A stretch of DNA of 32,314 nucleotides from Devosia equisanguinis (lineage in GTDB: Bacteria > Pseudomonadota > Alphaproteobacteria > Rhizobiales > Hyphomicrobiaceae). The DNA lies in contig CAMDPA010000005.1 in NCBI GenBank assembly GCA_945903565.1, positions 1-32,314 of the forward strand. Reading direction: 5' to 3'. Below are positions 1 to 7,633 of this stretch, piece after piece; within the stretch, counting starts at the first letter, position 1, and every line of letters starts with the position of its first letter. The position numbers were made by a program, and so were the translations under genes. The notes under the pieces were generated by a model. It ran no database searches. It was not told the origin of the DNA and saw only the letters and a program-made list of their open reading frames with translations.

Positions 1-96
1 TTTGGTCATTGCGAGAGCTGCCGCTCTACTTTGACCCAAGAGACGAACGTGCCCGCACAGTTTTGCCCAACGGAACCGGTTTCTTGGGAGGTTCAA

Positions 97-286
97 GTGC
101 CGAATGCGATCAAGCTCGGCTTCGTTGGCCTGAACTGCAAAGACGTCGATCGCATCAAGCAGCACTTCACTGAAATGATCGGCCTGCCACAAGTCCTCGA
201 TGCCGGCACCGATGCCTAGTGTCCCCCCCTGCCACCGACCCTGACAGCAAGAGGGCGATCTGATCGAAGTCTTCAGGTTGTCGGCT
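97..286 (+). pseudogene. Remnant of a VOC (glyoxalase-fold) protein gene
   Basis: A GTG codon at 97 follows a good ribosome binding site (GGGAGG, 5 bases upstream). It opens about 40 codons resembling the first beta-alpha-beta unit of a VOC/glyoxalase protein (IKLGFVGLNCKDVDRIKQHF, then a GLP turn). The frame stops at TAG 217-219, far short of the usual 120-150 residues. Past the stop, other frames read TDPDSK and then GDLIEVF, which resemble the typical VOC C-terminal 'DPDGNLIEVF' strand. I infer an old gene with a large internal deletion plus frameshifts, its tail running into the 3' end of the converging DUF1428-VOC gene. The track's TTG start at 31 lacks a convincing ribosome binding site. 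It could instead be an unrelated short ORF; moderate confidence. Confidence 0.5.
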
Positions 287-1067
287 GGACGATGATCATC
301 CACGCCACCCCGAACGTGTCGGTGACGGCACCAAAGCGCGGCGAGAAGAACGTCGTGCCGAGCGGCATCTGCACCGTGCCGTCCTTGGCCAGCGCATTGA
401 ACAGCCGGTCCGCCTCGACTTCGTTCGGCACCGACAGCGATAACGACATGCACTGGAAATCCAGCGCCCCCGATTTCATGCCGTCGGACATCATGATGTC
501 GGAGCCGGCGATGCGCAGCGAAGCGTGCATGATCCGGTCGTTGAACTCGGCAGGAACCTTGTCGGGCCCGGGTTCGTCGGGATTGTCCTTGAAGCGCATC
601 ATCATCAGGACCTCGGCGCCCAGTGCGGTCTTGTAGAAACGGATCGCCTCCTCGCAGCGGCCGCGAAAGAACAGGTAGGGTTGGATGGCCGGGGCGGCAA
701 CAGCGGGCTGTCCGACGAACGGCTTGAAGCCGCCGAAGAACATGCGTTGGCCGTCGAACGGCATCGACTTCGGGTCCATCATGCCGGCCATGCGGGGATC
801 TTGCATGGCCTTGGCGCTGACCTCGTCGCGATGCGCGCGCGAGTGGTAGGTCATGATGCCGACGAAGACGGTTTCGCCGGGCTTCAGATCGACGCTCTGC
901 GGGAACGACGTGACCTTTCCGGCGGGTGCGTCATCGGCTTCGACCTCGACGCACGACAACGCGCCGTGCTCGAGCCAGACGGCGACGAATAGCTCTGCCT
1001 GCTTGCGATAGGCCTTGATGTTCTTTGTCGGCACGGGAACGACGAACAGGTCGGTGTAGGTGGTCAT
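273..1067 (-). CDS. DUF1428 - PhnB-like VOC fusion protein
   Basis: The protein is about 264 residues and cytoplasmic (no signal peptide). Residues 1 to about 112 match the DUF1428 family (starts MTTYTDLFVVPVP, includes FVGIMTYHSRAHRDEV and the conserved MPFDGQRMFFGGF). After an alanine/proline linker, residues 120-264 form a PhnB/VOC domain (QPYLFFRGRCEEAIRFYK; ends FGVAWMIIV). Each domain is normally a separate protein of 110-150 residues, so this looks like a gene fusion. I chose ATG at 1067 because AGGAG lies 7 bases upstream; the track's start at 1088 has no such site. It is the last gene of a leftward cluster with a second VOC protein and an SRPBCC protein. VOC proteins bind metals and small molecules, but the substrate cannot be told from sequence. 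Confidence 0.88.
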   Translation of the reverse strand: MTTYTDLFVVPVPTKNIKAYRKQAELFVAVWLEHGALSCVEVEADDAPAGKVTSFPQSVDLKPGETVFVGIMTYHSRAHRDEVSAKAMQDPRMAGMMDPKSMPFDGQRMFFGGFKPFVGQPAVAAPAIQPYLFFRGRCEEAIRFYKTALGAEVLMMMRFKDNPDEPGPDKVPAEFNDRIMHASLRIAGSDIMMSDGMKSGALDFQCMSLSLSVPNEVEADRLFNALAKDGTVQMPLGTTFFSPRFGAVTDTFGVAWMIIVQPTT

Positions 1068-1113
1068 GACGATCTCCTGGATTTGCATTGTCGGGTCTCG
1101 TTGCTCTCGGACT

Positions 1114-1602
1114 TCACGTGGCCGCAGCAGCCGCTTCGAGTTTGGCGACGTCGATCTTGATCATCTGCATCATGGCTTCCATGACGCGCTTGGCCTTGGC
1201 GGCGTCGGGATCCGACAGCAGTTCCGGCAAGCGCCGCGGCACAATCTGCCAGGACAGGCCAAACTTGTCCTTGAGCCAGCCGCACGCGACGGGGGTGCCG
1301 CCATCGGCCGTCATCGCCGCCCAAAAGCGGTCGACCTCGGCCTGGTCCGCGCAGTCGACCAACAGCGATACGGCATTGCTGAATTTCTCGTACGGCCCGC
1401 CGTTGAGTGCCAGGTAGCTCTGGCCCGCCAGCGTGAACGTGATCAACAGCACCGATCCTTCCTTGCCGCCTGGATAGTCGACTGTCGACCTTTGCACCTG
1501 ATCGACCGACGAGTTGGCGAAGACGGACGTGTAGAACCCGACGGCCTCCTCGGCATTGCCGTCGAACCAGAGGCAAGCGGTGATTTTCTGTTTCGGCGTC
1601 AT
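1114..1602 (-). CDS. PhnB-like VOC family protein (3-demethylubiquinone methyltransferase-like fold, PF06983)
   Basis: A 162-residue cytoplasmic protein with the PhnB-type start KITACLWFDGNAEEAVGFY, a central LALNGGPYEKF segment and the closing KFGLSWQIVPRRLPELL. These are hallmarks of the PF06983 family, often mislabelled '3-demethylubiquinone-9 3-methyltransferase' although no SAM-binding motif is present. The C-terminal part AKAKRVMEAMMQMIKIDVAKLEAA is a helix typical of the family. A strong ribosome binding site (AAGGAGAG) precedes the ATG. It sits 46 bases upstream of the DUF1428-VOC fusion and 59 bases after the SRPBCC gene, all leftward, so probably one operon. The substrate is unknown; such clusters are often read as detoxification or stress genes, which is inference. 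Confidence 0.9.
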   Translation of the reverse strand: MTPKQKITACLWFDGNAEEAVGFYTSVFANSSVDQVQRSTVDYPGGKEGSVLLITFTLAGQSYLALNGGPYEKFSNAVSLLVDCADQAEVDRFWAAMTADGGTPVACGWLKDKFGLSWQIVPRRLPELLSDPDAAKAKRVMEAMMQMIKIDVAKLEAAAAAT

Positions 1603-1661
1603 GGAATTCTCTCCTTGATGGTCGTGTGCGCATTTTCAGGAGCTGCGCGGCATCGTGCATT

Positions 1662-2141
1662 TTATTCCGGAATGTCCGGCTCGACGAGCAAGGCGAGCTG
1701 GGCGAGCGACTGCTGCCAGCCGAGATAGCAGGCCTCTTGCGGAATGAGCGCCGGAATGCCGGCCTGCTCGATGTTGATCTCGGTGCCAACCGAAACCGCC
1801 TTCAACGTCACGGTAACCTCCATGACGCCCGGCAAGTTCGGATCGTCAAACTTGTCCTTGTAACGAAGGCGCTCGTGCGCTACGAGCTCCAGATAGTCGC
1901 CGCCGAAGGCGTGGCTCTTGCCGGTCGTGAAGTTCGTGAACGACATGCGGAAGGTTCCGCCCACCTTCGCGTCCAAGTGATGGACCTTGCCGGTGAACCC
2001 GTACGGCGGCAACCAACGGGCCAAGGCATCAGCGTCGAGGAACGCCCGATAAACCTTCTCCGGCTTAGCTGCCAGCACGCGGTGCAGGTGCACGGTGTAT
2101 GGCATCGGCGATTTGGGTTCTTGTTCTGAGGACTTGGCCAT
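1662..2141 (-). CDS. SRPBCC (AHSA1/START-like) domain protein
   Basis: A 159-residue protein with the AHSA1-type SRPBCC fold: VHLHRVLAAKPEKVYRAFLD near the N-terminus, ALARWLPPYGFTGKVHHLD, the strand GGTFRMSF, and a C-terminal long helix GWQQSLAQLALLVE that closes the ligand cavity. Family members bind hydrophobic ligands or act as co-chaperone-like proteins, but the ligand here is not predictable. The start is supported by GAGGAGA upstream of the ATG at 2141. It is the first gene of the leftward SRPBCC-VOC-(DUF1428-VOC) cluster. In many proteobacteria such clusters are led by an ArsR or ECF sigma gene; none is seen here, the next gene upstream being a divergent receiver protein 228 bases away. 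Confidence 0.9.
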   Translation of the reverse strand: MAKSSEQEPKSPMPYTVHLHRVLAAKPEKVYRAFLDADALARWLPPYGFTGKVHHLDAKVGGTFRMSFTNFTTGKSHAFGGDYLELVAHERLRYKDKFDDPNLPGVMEVTVTLKAVSVGTEINIEQAGIPALIPQEACYLGWQQSLAQLALLVEPDIPE

Positions 2142-2369
2142 TCGCTTTTCTCCTCGGTTTGCGTGCTGGTGAGAATGTCGCTGAGCCTACTGCCTTGCGT
2201 CGGTCGAGTGAAAGCAGAATGGCCCTGCGAACCGACCTCTTCATTGCCGTGTCACATCGAGCAGCTATCGAGTCTACCAGCGTGGGTACGATAGGGCCGC
2301 CGGGCTGGCGGTCCGTCGCATAGCTATGGCTTTTGGCGCACTTCCGCGCCGCACCATTGGACGACGCCC

Positions 2370-2768
2370 ATGCCCGCGCGCGTGATGATCGTCGAGGACG
2401 ATCTGCATATCGCAATCCTGCTGCAGTACAACTTCGAGGCGGCCGGCTACGAGGTCGAGCATCTCGAACGTGGCGATGGCGTGGAAGGGCGCATCGCCGA
2501 TTGCGCGCCGGACCTGCTGTTGTTGGATTGGAACCTGCCCGGGGTTTCCGGCATCGAGCTTTGCCGACGCATCCGCAGGCTGACCCCGATGGAGCGCTTG
2601 CCCATTATCATGCTGACCGCGCGAACCGATCGGGCCGACCGTGAATTCGCGTATCATCTTGGCGCCAACGAATACGTGACGAAGCCCTTCTTGCTGAGCG
2701 ATATTATGTTTCGTGCAAACGGGCTGGTGCCAAGGAAACTGCAAGTGACGCCGCTGCCCCGCGTTTAG
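2370..2768 (+). CDS. Stand-alone PhoB-like response regulator receiver domain
   Basis: A 132-residue single receiver (REC) domain. Acidic pair D10/D11, phosphoacceptor D53 (LLLLDWNLPGVSG), T83 (IIMLTAR), Y102 and K105 (YVTKPF) are all present, so it should be phosphorylatable. The stretches LLQYNFEAAGYEVE, GIELCRRIRR and LPIIMLTARTDRADRE resemble the PhoB branch of OmpR-family regulators. Full-length PhoB has about 230 residues with a winged-helix DNA-binding domain. Here the frame ends 25 residues after the KPF motif, and I find no winged helix in another frame downstream. It may be a truncated PhoB paralogue or a functional phosphate sink or partner. No histidine kinase gene is nearby. The ribosome binding site is weak. 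Confidence 0.85.
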   Translation: MPARVMIVEDDLHIAILLQYNFEAAGYEVEHLERGDGVEGRIADCAPDLLLLDWNLPGVSGIELCRRIRRLTPMERLPIIMLTARTDRADREFAYHLGANEYVTKPFLLSDIMFRANGLVPRKLQVTPLPRV

Positions 2769-2934
2769 CAGGTCGCGCGGGTGGTTACGGCCTCTTCTCT
2801 GAACGTTCGGGATGGCCGGCAATGCGGGGGATATCACACGCGCATTCACACGCTCATCGCATCCGCGAAGTAGTCCAAGGCAGCGGGGTTGCTGTGTGTG
2901 GCGGCACGCCGCGCCTGACGGATGGAGCCGATAC

Positions 2935-3156
2935 ATGACCAACGAGACGATGCCGAACACCGGGCTCGAGCATGGCCGGAATACCGCGACGATCGACATG
3001 CGCCGAGCACGACAAGCGAGCAAAACGCCTGCAACCGTGCCGATCTCTCCACTCCTGGAGCGCGCCATGCTCGACGCACTCGACCGCGACGACGCATTGC
3101 GTTCGCGCTTTCTGCGGGAGCGCTGGCGGGGGCTTCCGGGCGCTGTGCGTGAGTGA
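2935..3156 (+). CDS. Small hypothetical protein
   Basis: A 73-residue ORF starting MTNETMPNTGLEH, with a possible ribosome binding site (GGAG, 9 bases upstream). I do not recognise a family. The N-terminal half looks disordered and basic; the C-terminal part (ISPLLERAMLDALDRDDALRSRFLRERWRG) is predicted to be helical and amphipathic. The track's longer version from 2812 has an Arg/Ser-rich N-terminus without coding character. It lies between the receiver gene and the Pho box in front of phoX, in the same direction. It may not be expressed. Confidence 0.35.
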   Translation: MTNETMPNTGLEHGRNTATIDMRRARQASKTPATVPISPLLERAMLDALDRDDALRSRFLRERWRGLPGAVRE

Positions 3157-3197
3157 AGCTGACTGCCTGCATGCCTGCAGGAAGCGGCGGGGCATGA

Positions 3198-3215
3198 TCG
3201 TCACGCGGCTGTCAT
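3198..3215 (+). promoter_or_regulatory. Candidate Pho box (PhoB site) upstream of phoX
   Basis: The sequence reads TCGTCAC-gcgg-CTGTCAT, two 7-base half sites with the 4-base spacing of PhoB boxes. The second half is a perfect CTGTCAT and the first matches at 5 of 7 positions when the accepted C/T at the last position is counted. It lies 50 bases before the phoX start, where a PhoB-activated promoter would be expected. GATAGT (3223) or GACAAT (3236) could serve as -10. This was found by eye; a matrix score is not available. Confidence 0.45.
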
Positions 3216-3264
3216 GTCCCGCCGATAGTCACCAAGACAATTCCAGACAGCGTTGGGGGCGAGC

Positions 3265-5223
3265 TTGAGCCAGGATGTGTGCCGGTCGAAATCGCAGCAG
3301 TTCGAGGCGGCGGAGGATGCCGGCTCCAATCCGTCCCGCGCCGACACGATCGGCGATGTCATCGCAACCCGGTTGTCGCGGCGCGACCTCGTCGGCGGTA
3401 TTCTGGCGGTCTCCGCGATCTCGTCGATCATGCCGCTTGCGGCTGAGGCGCAACCACTGGCAAAGACGGCGAACACGACGCCCAATTTCAACTTCAAGGA
3501 AATCGCGGCTGGCTCCGATCAAGCGATGCACGTCGCCGAGGGGCACGATGCCGACGTACTGATCCGCTGGGGCGACAAGGTGTTCGCAGATGCGCCCGCA
3601 TTCGATCCGCGGCGACAGACGCCGGCCGCGCAAGCCCGCCAGTTCGGCTACAACAACGACTTCCTCGGTTACGTACCGCTGCAAGGCTCGTCGTCGCGCG
3701 GCCTGCTCGTCGTCAATCACGAGTACACCAATGAGGAACTGATGTTCCCCGGCGTCGGCCGGCAGGACACGACCAAGTTCGCGAAGATGACGAAGGAGCT
3801 CGCCGACATCGAGATGATGGCGCACGGCGGCTCGGTGATCGAGGTGCGCAAGCGCGGCGGCAAGTGGTCGATTGTCGAAGGTAGTCCTTACAACCGCCGG
3901 ATCACCGCTACCACCGAAATGCGCATTTCGGGTCCGGCGGCGGGACACCCGCTAATGCGCACAAAGGCCGATCCCACGGGCACGCGCGTCCTCGGTATGC
4001 TGAACAACTGCGCCGGCGGCATGACCCCGTGGGGCACGTGGTTGACCTGCGAGGAGAACTTCAACGGCTATTTCTGGGGCTCCGTCGTCGGCCATCCCGA
4101 CGAGCAGGCACTGAAGCGCTACGGTGTGCCCTCGAACTGGTACAACTGGGGCGCCTACTACGATCGCTTCGACATCGCCAAGGAACCCAACGAGGCAAAC
4201 CGCTTCGGCTGGATGGTCGAGATCGATCCGATGGATCCCAAGTCGGTTCCGGTGAAGCGCACCGCGATGGGTCGCTTCAAGCACGAGGGCGCCGGCGGCG
4301 TCGTCAACAAGGATGGCCGATACGTCGTCTACTCCGGCGACGACGAGCGTTTCGACTACGTCTACAAGTTCGTGACTGAGGGGCGTGTGAACGCACGCAG
4401 CCGCGCGGTTAATCGCAACTTGCTCGACAAGGGCACGCTGTATGTCGCCAAATACAACGCTGATGGCACAGGCGAGTGGCTGCCGCTGGTCCATGGCCAG
4501 GGCAAGCTGACGGCCCAGAACGGCTTCCGCGATCAGGGCGAGGTGTTGATCAACGTGCGCGCAGCGAGCGATGCGCTCGGCGCGACGCGGATGGACCGGC
4601 CGGAGGACATCGACGTCAATCCGCGTAACGACAAGGTCTATCTGATCCTGACCAACAACGGCAACAGAACGCCCAACCAGATCGACGCCGCCAATCCGCG
4701 TGCGAGCAATCGCTTCGGTCACATTATCGAGATGATGCCGGATGGCCGCGACCACGCCTCGACCAAGTTCCGGTGGGAGATCCTGGTCAAGTGTGGCGAT
4801 CACACCATCGCCGCGGTCGGTGCCAGCTTCAATCCCGCGACGACGAAAGACGGCTGGTTCGGGATGCCGGACAATTCGATGATCGACGGGCGCGGACGCT
4901 TGTGGATCGCGACCGACGGCAACTCGCCGCAGGCGACCGGTCGCGCGGATGGCGTGTGGGCCATGGAGACCGAAGAGCCTGCGCGCGGCACGGCGAAGCA
5001 TTTCTTCCGTTGCCCCAACGGTGCGGAGCTGTGCGGCCCCTGCATGACGCCCGACATGACGACGTTCTTCGTCGCCATCCAACACCCCGGCGAGAGCGAG
5101 GATCCCAAGGTGCTTGCCACCTTCGAGAGCCCGAGCACGCGTTGGCCAGACTTCAAGCCCGACATGCCGCCGCGTCCGGCCATTGTCGCGATCACGCGGC
5201 GCGGCGGCGGGAGGATCGCGTGA
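3265..5223 (+). CDS. phoX: PhoX-family alkaline phosphatase (DUF839), Tat-exported
   Basis: A 652-residue protein of the PhoX family, periplasmic Ca/Fe-dependent phosphatases that release phosphate from organic esters. The twin-arginine signal SRRDLVGG (residues 38-45) precedes a hydrophobic stretch ending AEAQ; the long pre-Tat leader with SNPSRADTIGDVIA is typical of the family. Conserved blocks include VVNHEYTNEELMFPG, GGMTPWGTWLTCEENFNGYF (with the family cysteine), VYSGDDERFDYVYKF, DNSMIDGRGRLWIATDGN and the cysteine-containing CPNGAELCGPCMTPD. There is no suitable ATG at the 5' end: the track's start is TTG 3253, and TTG 3265 (MSQDVCR) after GGGGGCGAG fits the family N-terminus better. 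A candidate Pho box lies upstream and the next gene is coupled by a TGATG overlap. Function is confident by family; the exact start is less so. Confidence 0.93.
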   Translation: MSQDVCRSKSQQFEAAEDAGSNPSRADTIGDVIATRLSRRDLVGGILAVSAISSIMPLAAEAQPLAKTANTTPNFNFKEIAAGSDQAMHVAEGHDADVLIRWGDKVFADAPAFDPRRQTPAAQARQFGYNNDFLGYVPLQGSSSRGLLVVNHEYTNEELMFPGVGRQDTTKFAKMTKELADIEMMAHGGSVIEVRKRGGKWSIVEGSPYNRRITATTEMRISGPAAGHPLMRTKADPTGTRVLGMLNNCAGGMTPWGTWLTCEENFNGYFWGSVVGHPDEQALKRYGVPSNWYNWGAYYDRFDIAKEPNEANRFGWMVEIDPMDPKSVPVKRTAMGRFKHEGAGGVVNKDGRYVVYSGDDERFDYVYKFVTEGRVNARSRAVNRNLLDKGTLYVAKYNADGTGEWLPLVHGQGKLTAQNGFRDQGEVLINVRAASDALGATRMDRPEDIDVNPRNDKVYLILTNNGNRTPNQIDAANPRASNRFGHIIEMMPDGRDHASTKFRWEILVKCGDHTIAAVGASFNPATTKDGWFGMPDNSMIDGRGRLWIATDGNSPQATGRADGVWAMETEEPARGTAKHFFRCPNGAELCGPCMTPDMTTFFVAIQHPGESEDPKVLATFESPSTRWPDFKPDMPPRPAIVAITRRGGGRIA

Positions 5224-6200
5224 TGCATCGCATTCTAGCACTTGCAGTAGCCGCGGCATCGCTGGTCGGGACGCACGCCCACGCGCAAAGCGGCCCGCGC
5301 GCCTTTACCTTCATCGGCTGGGGCGACGTGCCCTACGCGATCCCCGGTGACTACGTGAAGGTCGACCGGCTGATCACGGCGATGAACGCGGTGAAGCCTG
5401 CGTTCTCAATCCACGTTGGCGACATCAAGGCCGGCAACACGCCGTGCTCCGACGAGGTGTTCAAGCGCGCGCTCGACCAGATCCAGACGGTCGAGCACCC
5501 CGTGGTCTACTCGATCGGCGACAACGAGTGGACCGACTGCCATCGCGCAGACAACGGCAAATTCGATCCGCGCGAACGGCTCGCCAGGGTGCGCCAGATG
5601 TTCTTCCCAAAGCCCGGGCAGAGCCTTGGCAAAGTCCCCATGGCGCTCGAGAGCCAGGCGCTGGCGGACCCCAAGCTCGGGAAGTTCGTCGAGAACCAAC
5701 GCTTCGTGCGCAATGGGGTGATGTTCGTCATTCCGCACATCGTCGGATCGAACAATGGATTCGAGCCGATTGATCCGAAAGCGACCGAGGAGTTCTTCGA
5801 GCGTAATGCCGCCAATGTCGCCTGGATCAAGGAAGGGTTTGCGCTTGCCCAGTCCTCTGGCGCCAGTGCGATGGTCATTGCTTTCCAGGCCAACCTTTAT
5901 GACACGCGCCGCTCCGCCGGCACGTCGATTCCGGTCTCCTCTGGCTTCCTGGCGACGATCCGCGAGATCGCGGCCGGTGCGCGCGCATTCGGCAAGCCAA
6001 TGCTGGTGATGCACGGAGACCAGCACACGCTGGAGCTGGAGTTGTTCCGCGACGTGCAGTTGCGACCGGTCCCCAACGTGCTCCGTCTGCAGCTTTGGGG
6101 TGAAGGCAAGGTCCACGCCATGCGGATCATCGTCGATCCCGACATGCCCGGCGTATTCAGCTTCGCGCCGCTGATCGTACCGGAGAACGGCGCTTTTTGA
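5223..6200 (+). CDS. Secreted metallophosphoesterase-like protein
   Basis: The ATG overlaps the phoX stop (TGATG), so translation is probably coupled. The 325-residue product has a Sec signal peptide (MHRILALAVAAASLVG, cleavage near AHA-QS). The mature part carries calcineurin-like metallophosphoesterase blocks: FIGWGDVPY, FSIHVGDIKAG, YSIGDNEWTD and a late MHGDQHT, which correspond to the D/N/H metal ligands of the family, although the classical GHxH reads HGDQH. It lacks the C-terminal domain of 5'-nucleotidases. With PhoX next to it, a periplasmic role in phosphate ester or nucleotide hydrolysis is likely, but the substrate is unknown. The track's longer ORF from 4773 is only an open frame through phoX. 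Confidence 0.85.
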   Translation: MHRILALAVAAASLVGTHAHAQSGPRAFTFIGWGDVPYAIPGDYVKVDRLITAMNAVKPAFSIHVGDIKAGNTPCSDEVFKRALDQIQTVEHPVVYSIGDNEWTDCHRADNGKFDPRERLARVRQMFFPKPGQSLGKVPMALESQALADPKLGKFVENQRFVRNGVMFVIPHIVGSNNGFEPIDPKATEEFFERNAANVAWIKEGFALAQSSGASAMVIAFQANLYDTRRSAGTSIPVSSGFLATIREIAAGARAFGKPMLVMHGDQHTLELELFRDVQLRPVPNVLRLQLWGEGKVHAMRIIVDPDMPGVFSFAPLIVPENGAF

Positions 6201-6637
6201 GCCGCGTGGGGATGGCTGCGTGAGGCTGCCTGCGTGAGGCTGGCCATATGAAGCTGGCCGTGGGCGCGTCGCGTGGTTGTGGTGGTGCGTTTGCCGGTTC
6301 GGCCACGACAGAACGACTGGCACGACGCGCGCCAGCGCTGCGTCGGAACTGGAAGCGGGGGCACCAGGACGCGACACAGAGCTGGTCGTCTCCGAGAGCG
6401 CTACCTGGCGGGGAGCGCGCCCGATCCAATCGACTGCCAAGCACACCGCCAACTAAAATAACACGTAAGCGCGGCAATCCGGGCAGCCATTCCAAGATGC
6501 GTTTGACAAGCGATCAACTTTCTGAATCGTTGCGTCTCGTCAATGATCACAGGATCGCATCGGGGTATGACATCGTGATGAAGGGCGGTGGCTCAACTGC
6601 AACGCCGCGACGTCTGTCTCGGAGATATCGAGCGGCG
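6201..6637. other. Intergenic region without a convincing gene (437 bp)
   Basis: This lies between the metallophosphoesterase gene and the converging TauE/SafE gene. ORFs of up to 173 codons (6248-6769) have Arg-rich, low-complexity translations and no recognisable domains. A short tandem duplication lies at its start; no clear terminator was seen. The part around 6450-6560 is noticeably more AT-rich than its surroundings. Confidence 0.5.
6216..6243 (+). repeat. Short tandem duplication, 14-bp period
   Basis: CTGCGTGAGGCTGC is followed directly by CTGCGTGAGGCTGG, a 13 of 14 match. It lies 15 bases after the stop of the metallophosphoesterase gene. Probably a slippage duplication; no function is implied. 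Confidence 0.7.
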
Positions 6638-7387
6638 TTACCAGTTGGCGACGATCAGGCTGAGACCCATCGTGAAGAGCAGCGAAACGACGAGGTGGTC
6701 GAAACGGCGGTTGTCGAGGCGGCGGTAGACCCAGGCGCCGAGTCGGACGCCGATGAAGGTCGCGGGTAGGCAGATCAGCAACGCGCGCCAGAACGCGTAA
6801 GGCAACAGCCCGGCCACGGCACTAGAGATGACGGTCGCTGAAAGTATCGTCGTATTGAAGGCCTGGAACAGCGCGCGCTTTTCATCGCGGCTCCACGGCT
6901 TGAAGGTCGCCCACATGATCGGCAGTGGGCCCGACAGGCCGGCAAGGCCGCTCATGACGCCGCCGCCAAAGCCGATCGCGGCGTCTGCCAACCGGCCGCC
7001 CGCGGCGGCAAGTCCGGTCGCGGCCAGCCGGTGCGAGATGAGGTGGAAGCCGCAGTAGACGACCAGCACGACGCCAACGCCGAACTTGAAGGCGCCGATT
7101 GGAACCAGCGGCAAGATCCACGTTCCGATCGGCACGCCAGCGAGTCCGGCCAGAATGAAAGGGGCGACCCGCCGCCAGTCGATGGCATGCCAGATGAGAT
7201 GAAGCGTTTGCAGCTGGCCGACAACGCCTGCGGCCGCACCAAGAGACGCAGCCATCGCAGGGTTGAGGACGTGGATCCACACGGGAACCGCTGTCAGCGC
7301 GGTGCCGAAGCCGGTCAAGCCATTGACGAAGCCGCCAAGCAGCGCGCCGAGCAGGAGCAGCGCAATATCAAGTGCGGATGGCGGCAA
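6638..7387 (-). CDS. TauE/SafE-family (sulfite exporter-like) membrane permease
   Basis: A 249-residue integral membrane protein with about seven to eight hydrophobic segments and the family signature near the N-terminus (ALLGGFVNGLTGFGTALTAVP) repeated in the second half (AAIGFGGGVMSGLAGLSGPL). The internal duplication and length fit PF01925. Members move sulfur compounds or organic anions across the inner membrane; the substrate is not predictable. The start is TTG at 7387, preceded by GTGAGGAC at good distance; no ATG fits the N-terminus. It is divergent from hsp20 and is not the same subgroup as the second TauE-like gene at 13927. Confidence 0.9.
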   Translation of the reverse strand: MPPSALDIALLLLGALLGGFVNGLTGFGTALTAVPVWIHVLNPAMAASLGAAAGVVGQLQTLHLIWHAIDWRRVAPFILAGLAGVPIGTWILPLVPIGAFKFGVGVVLVVYCGFHLISHRLAATGLAAAGGRLADAAIGFGGGVMSGLAGLSGPLPIMWATFKPWSRDEKRALFQAFNTTILSATVISSAVAGLLPYAFWRALLICLPATFIGVRLGAWVYRRLDNRRFDHLVVSLLFTMGLSLIVANW

Positions 7388-7456
7388 GGATCAGTCCTCA
7401 CGAGCGCACTGGGCCACAGGGTGTTGCGCCTGGGGCACGCCTGGTTGTTGCGGTGT

Positions 7457-7484
7457 CTTGAAACGCTGGCGATATCGCCCATAT
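7457..7484 (+). promoter_or_regulatory. Candidate sigma-32 (RpoH) promoter of hsp20
   Basis: CTTGAA (7457-7462), a 15-base spacer, then CCCATAT (7478-7484). This matches the heat-shock sigma consensus CTTGAA-N13-17-CCCCATNT well. The predicted transcript would start near 7491 and carry a leader of about 140 bases before hsp20. Found by eye. Confidence 0.55.
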
Positions 7485-7602
7485 GAGTATGCGAGGAGAG
7501 CAGGCGCCCGGAGTGGGGGCGGTTCGACCAGCGGGTGCCCGAATGGGGTTCGCAGGTTCTTAAACCAGCTTGCGTGCGGCCGATACACGGGTCTTGCACG
7601 CG

Positions 7603-7630
7603 TCAAGGTCGCTTCCAGCGAGGGCTTTGA
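7603..7630 (+). promoter_or_regulatory. ROSE-like RNA thermometer hairpin over the hsp20 ribosome binding site
   Basis: The last hairpin of the leader has an upper stem TCGCT/AGCGA (7609-7613 with 7617-7621, loop TCC) and a lower stem TCAAG/TTTGA (7603-7607 with 7626-7630, one G-U pair). Between them a single G faces the GGG of the Shine-Dalgarno sequence GAGGG (7620-7624), 9 bases before the ATG. The 5' strand UCGCU fits the U(U/C)GCU motif of ROSE elements, which control small heat-shock genes in rhizobia. Folding was done by hand. Confidence 0.45.
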
Positions 7631-7633
7631 GCT

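Noticed and set aside
3952-5259. 435-codon ORF on the minus strand
   Set aside because: Antisense to phoX; no ribosome binding site and no domain.
7483-7563. 26-codon ORF in the hsp20 leader
   Set aside because: Its ATG lies within the predicted promoter -10 and would not be in the transcript.
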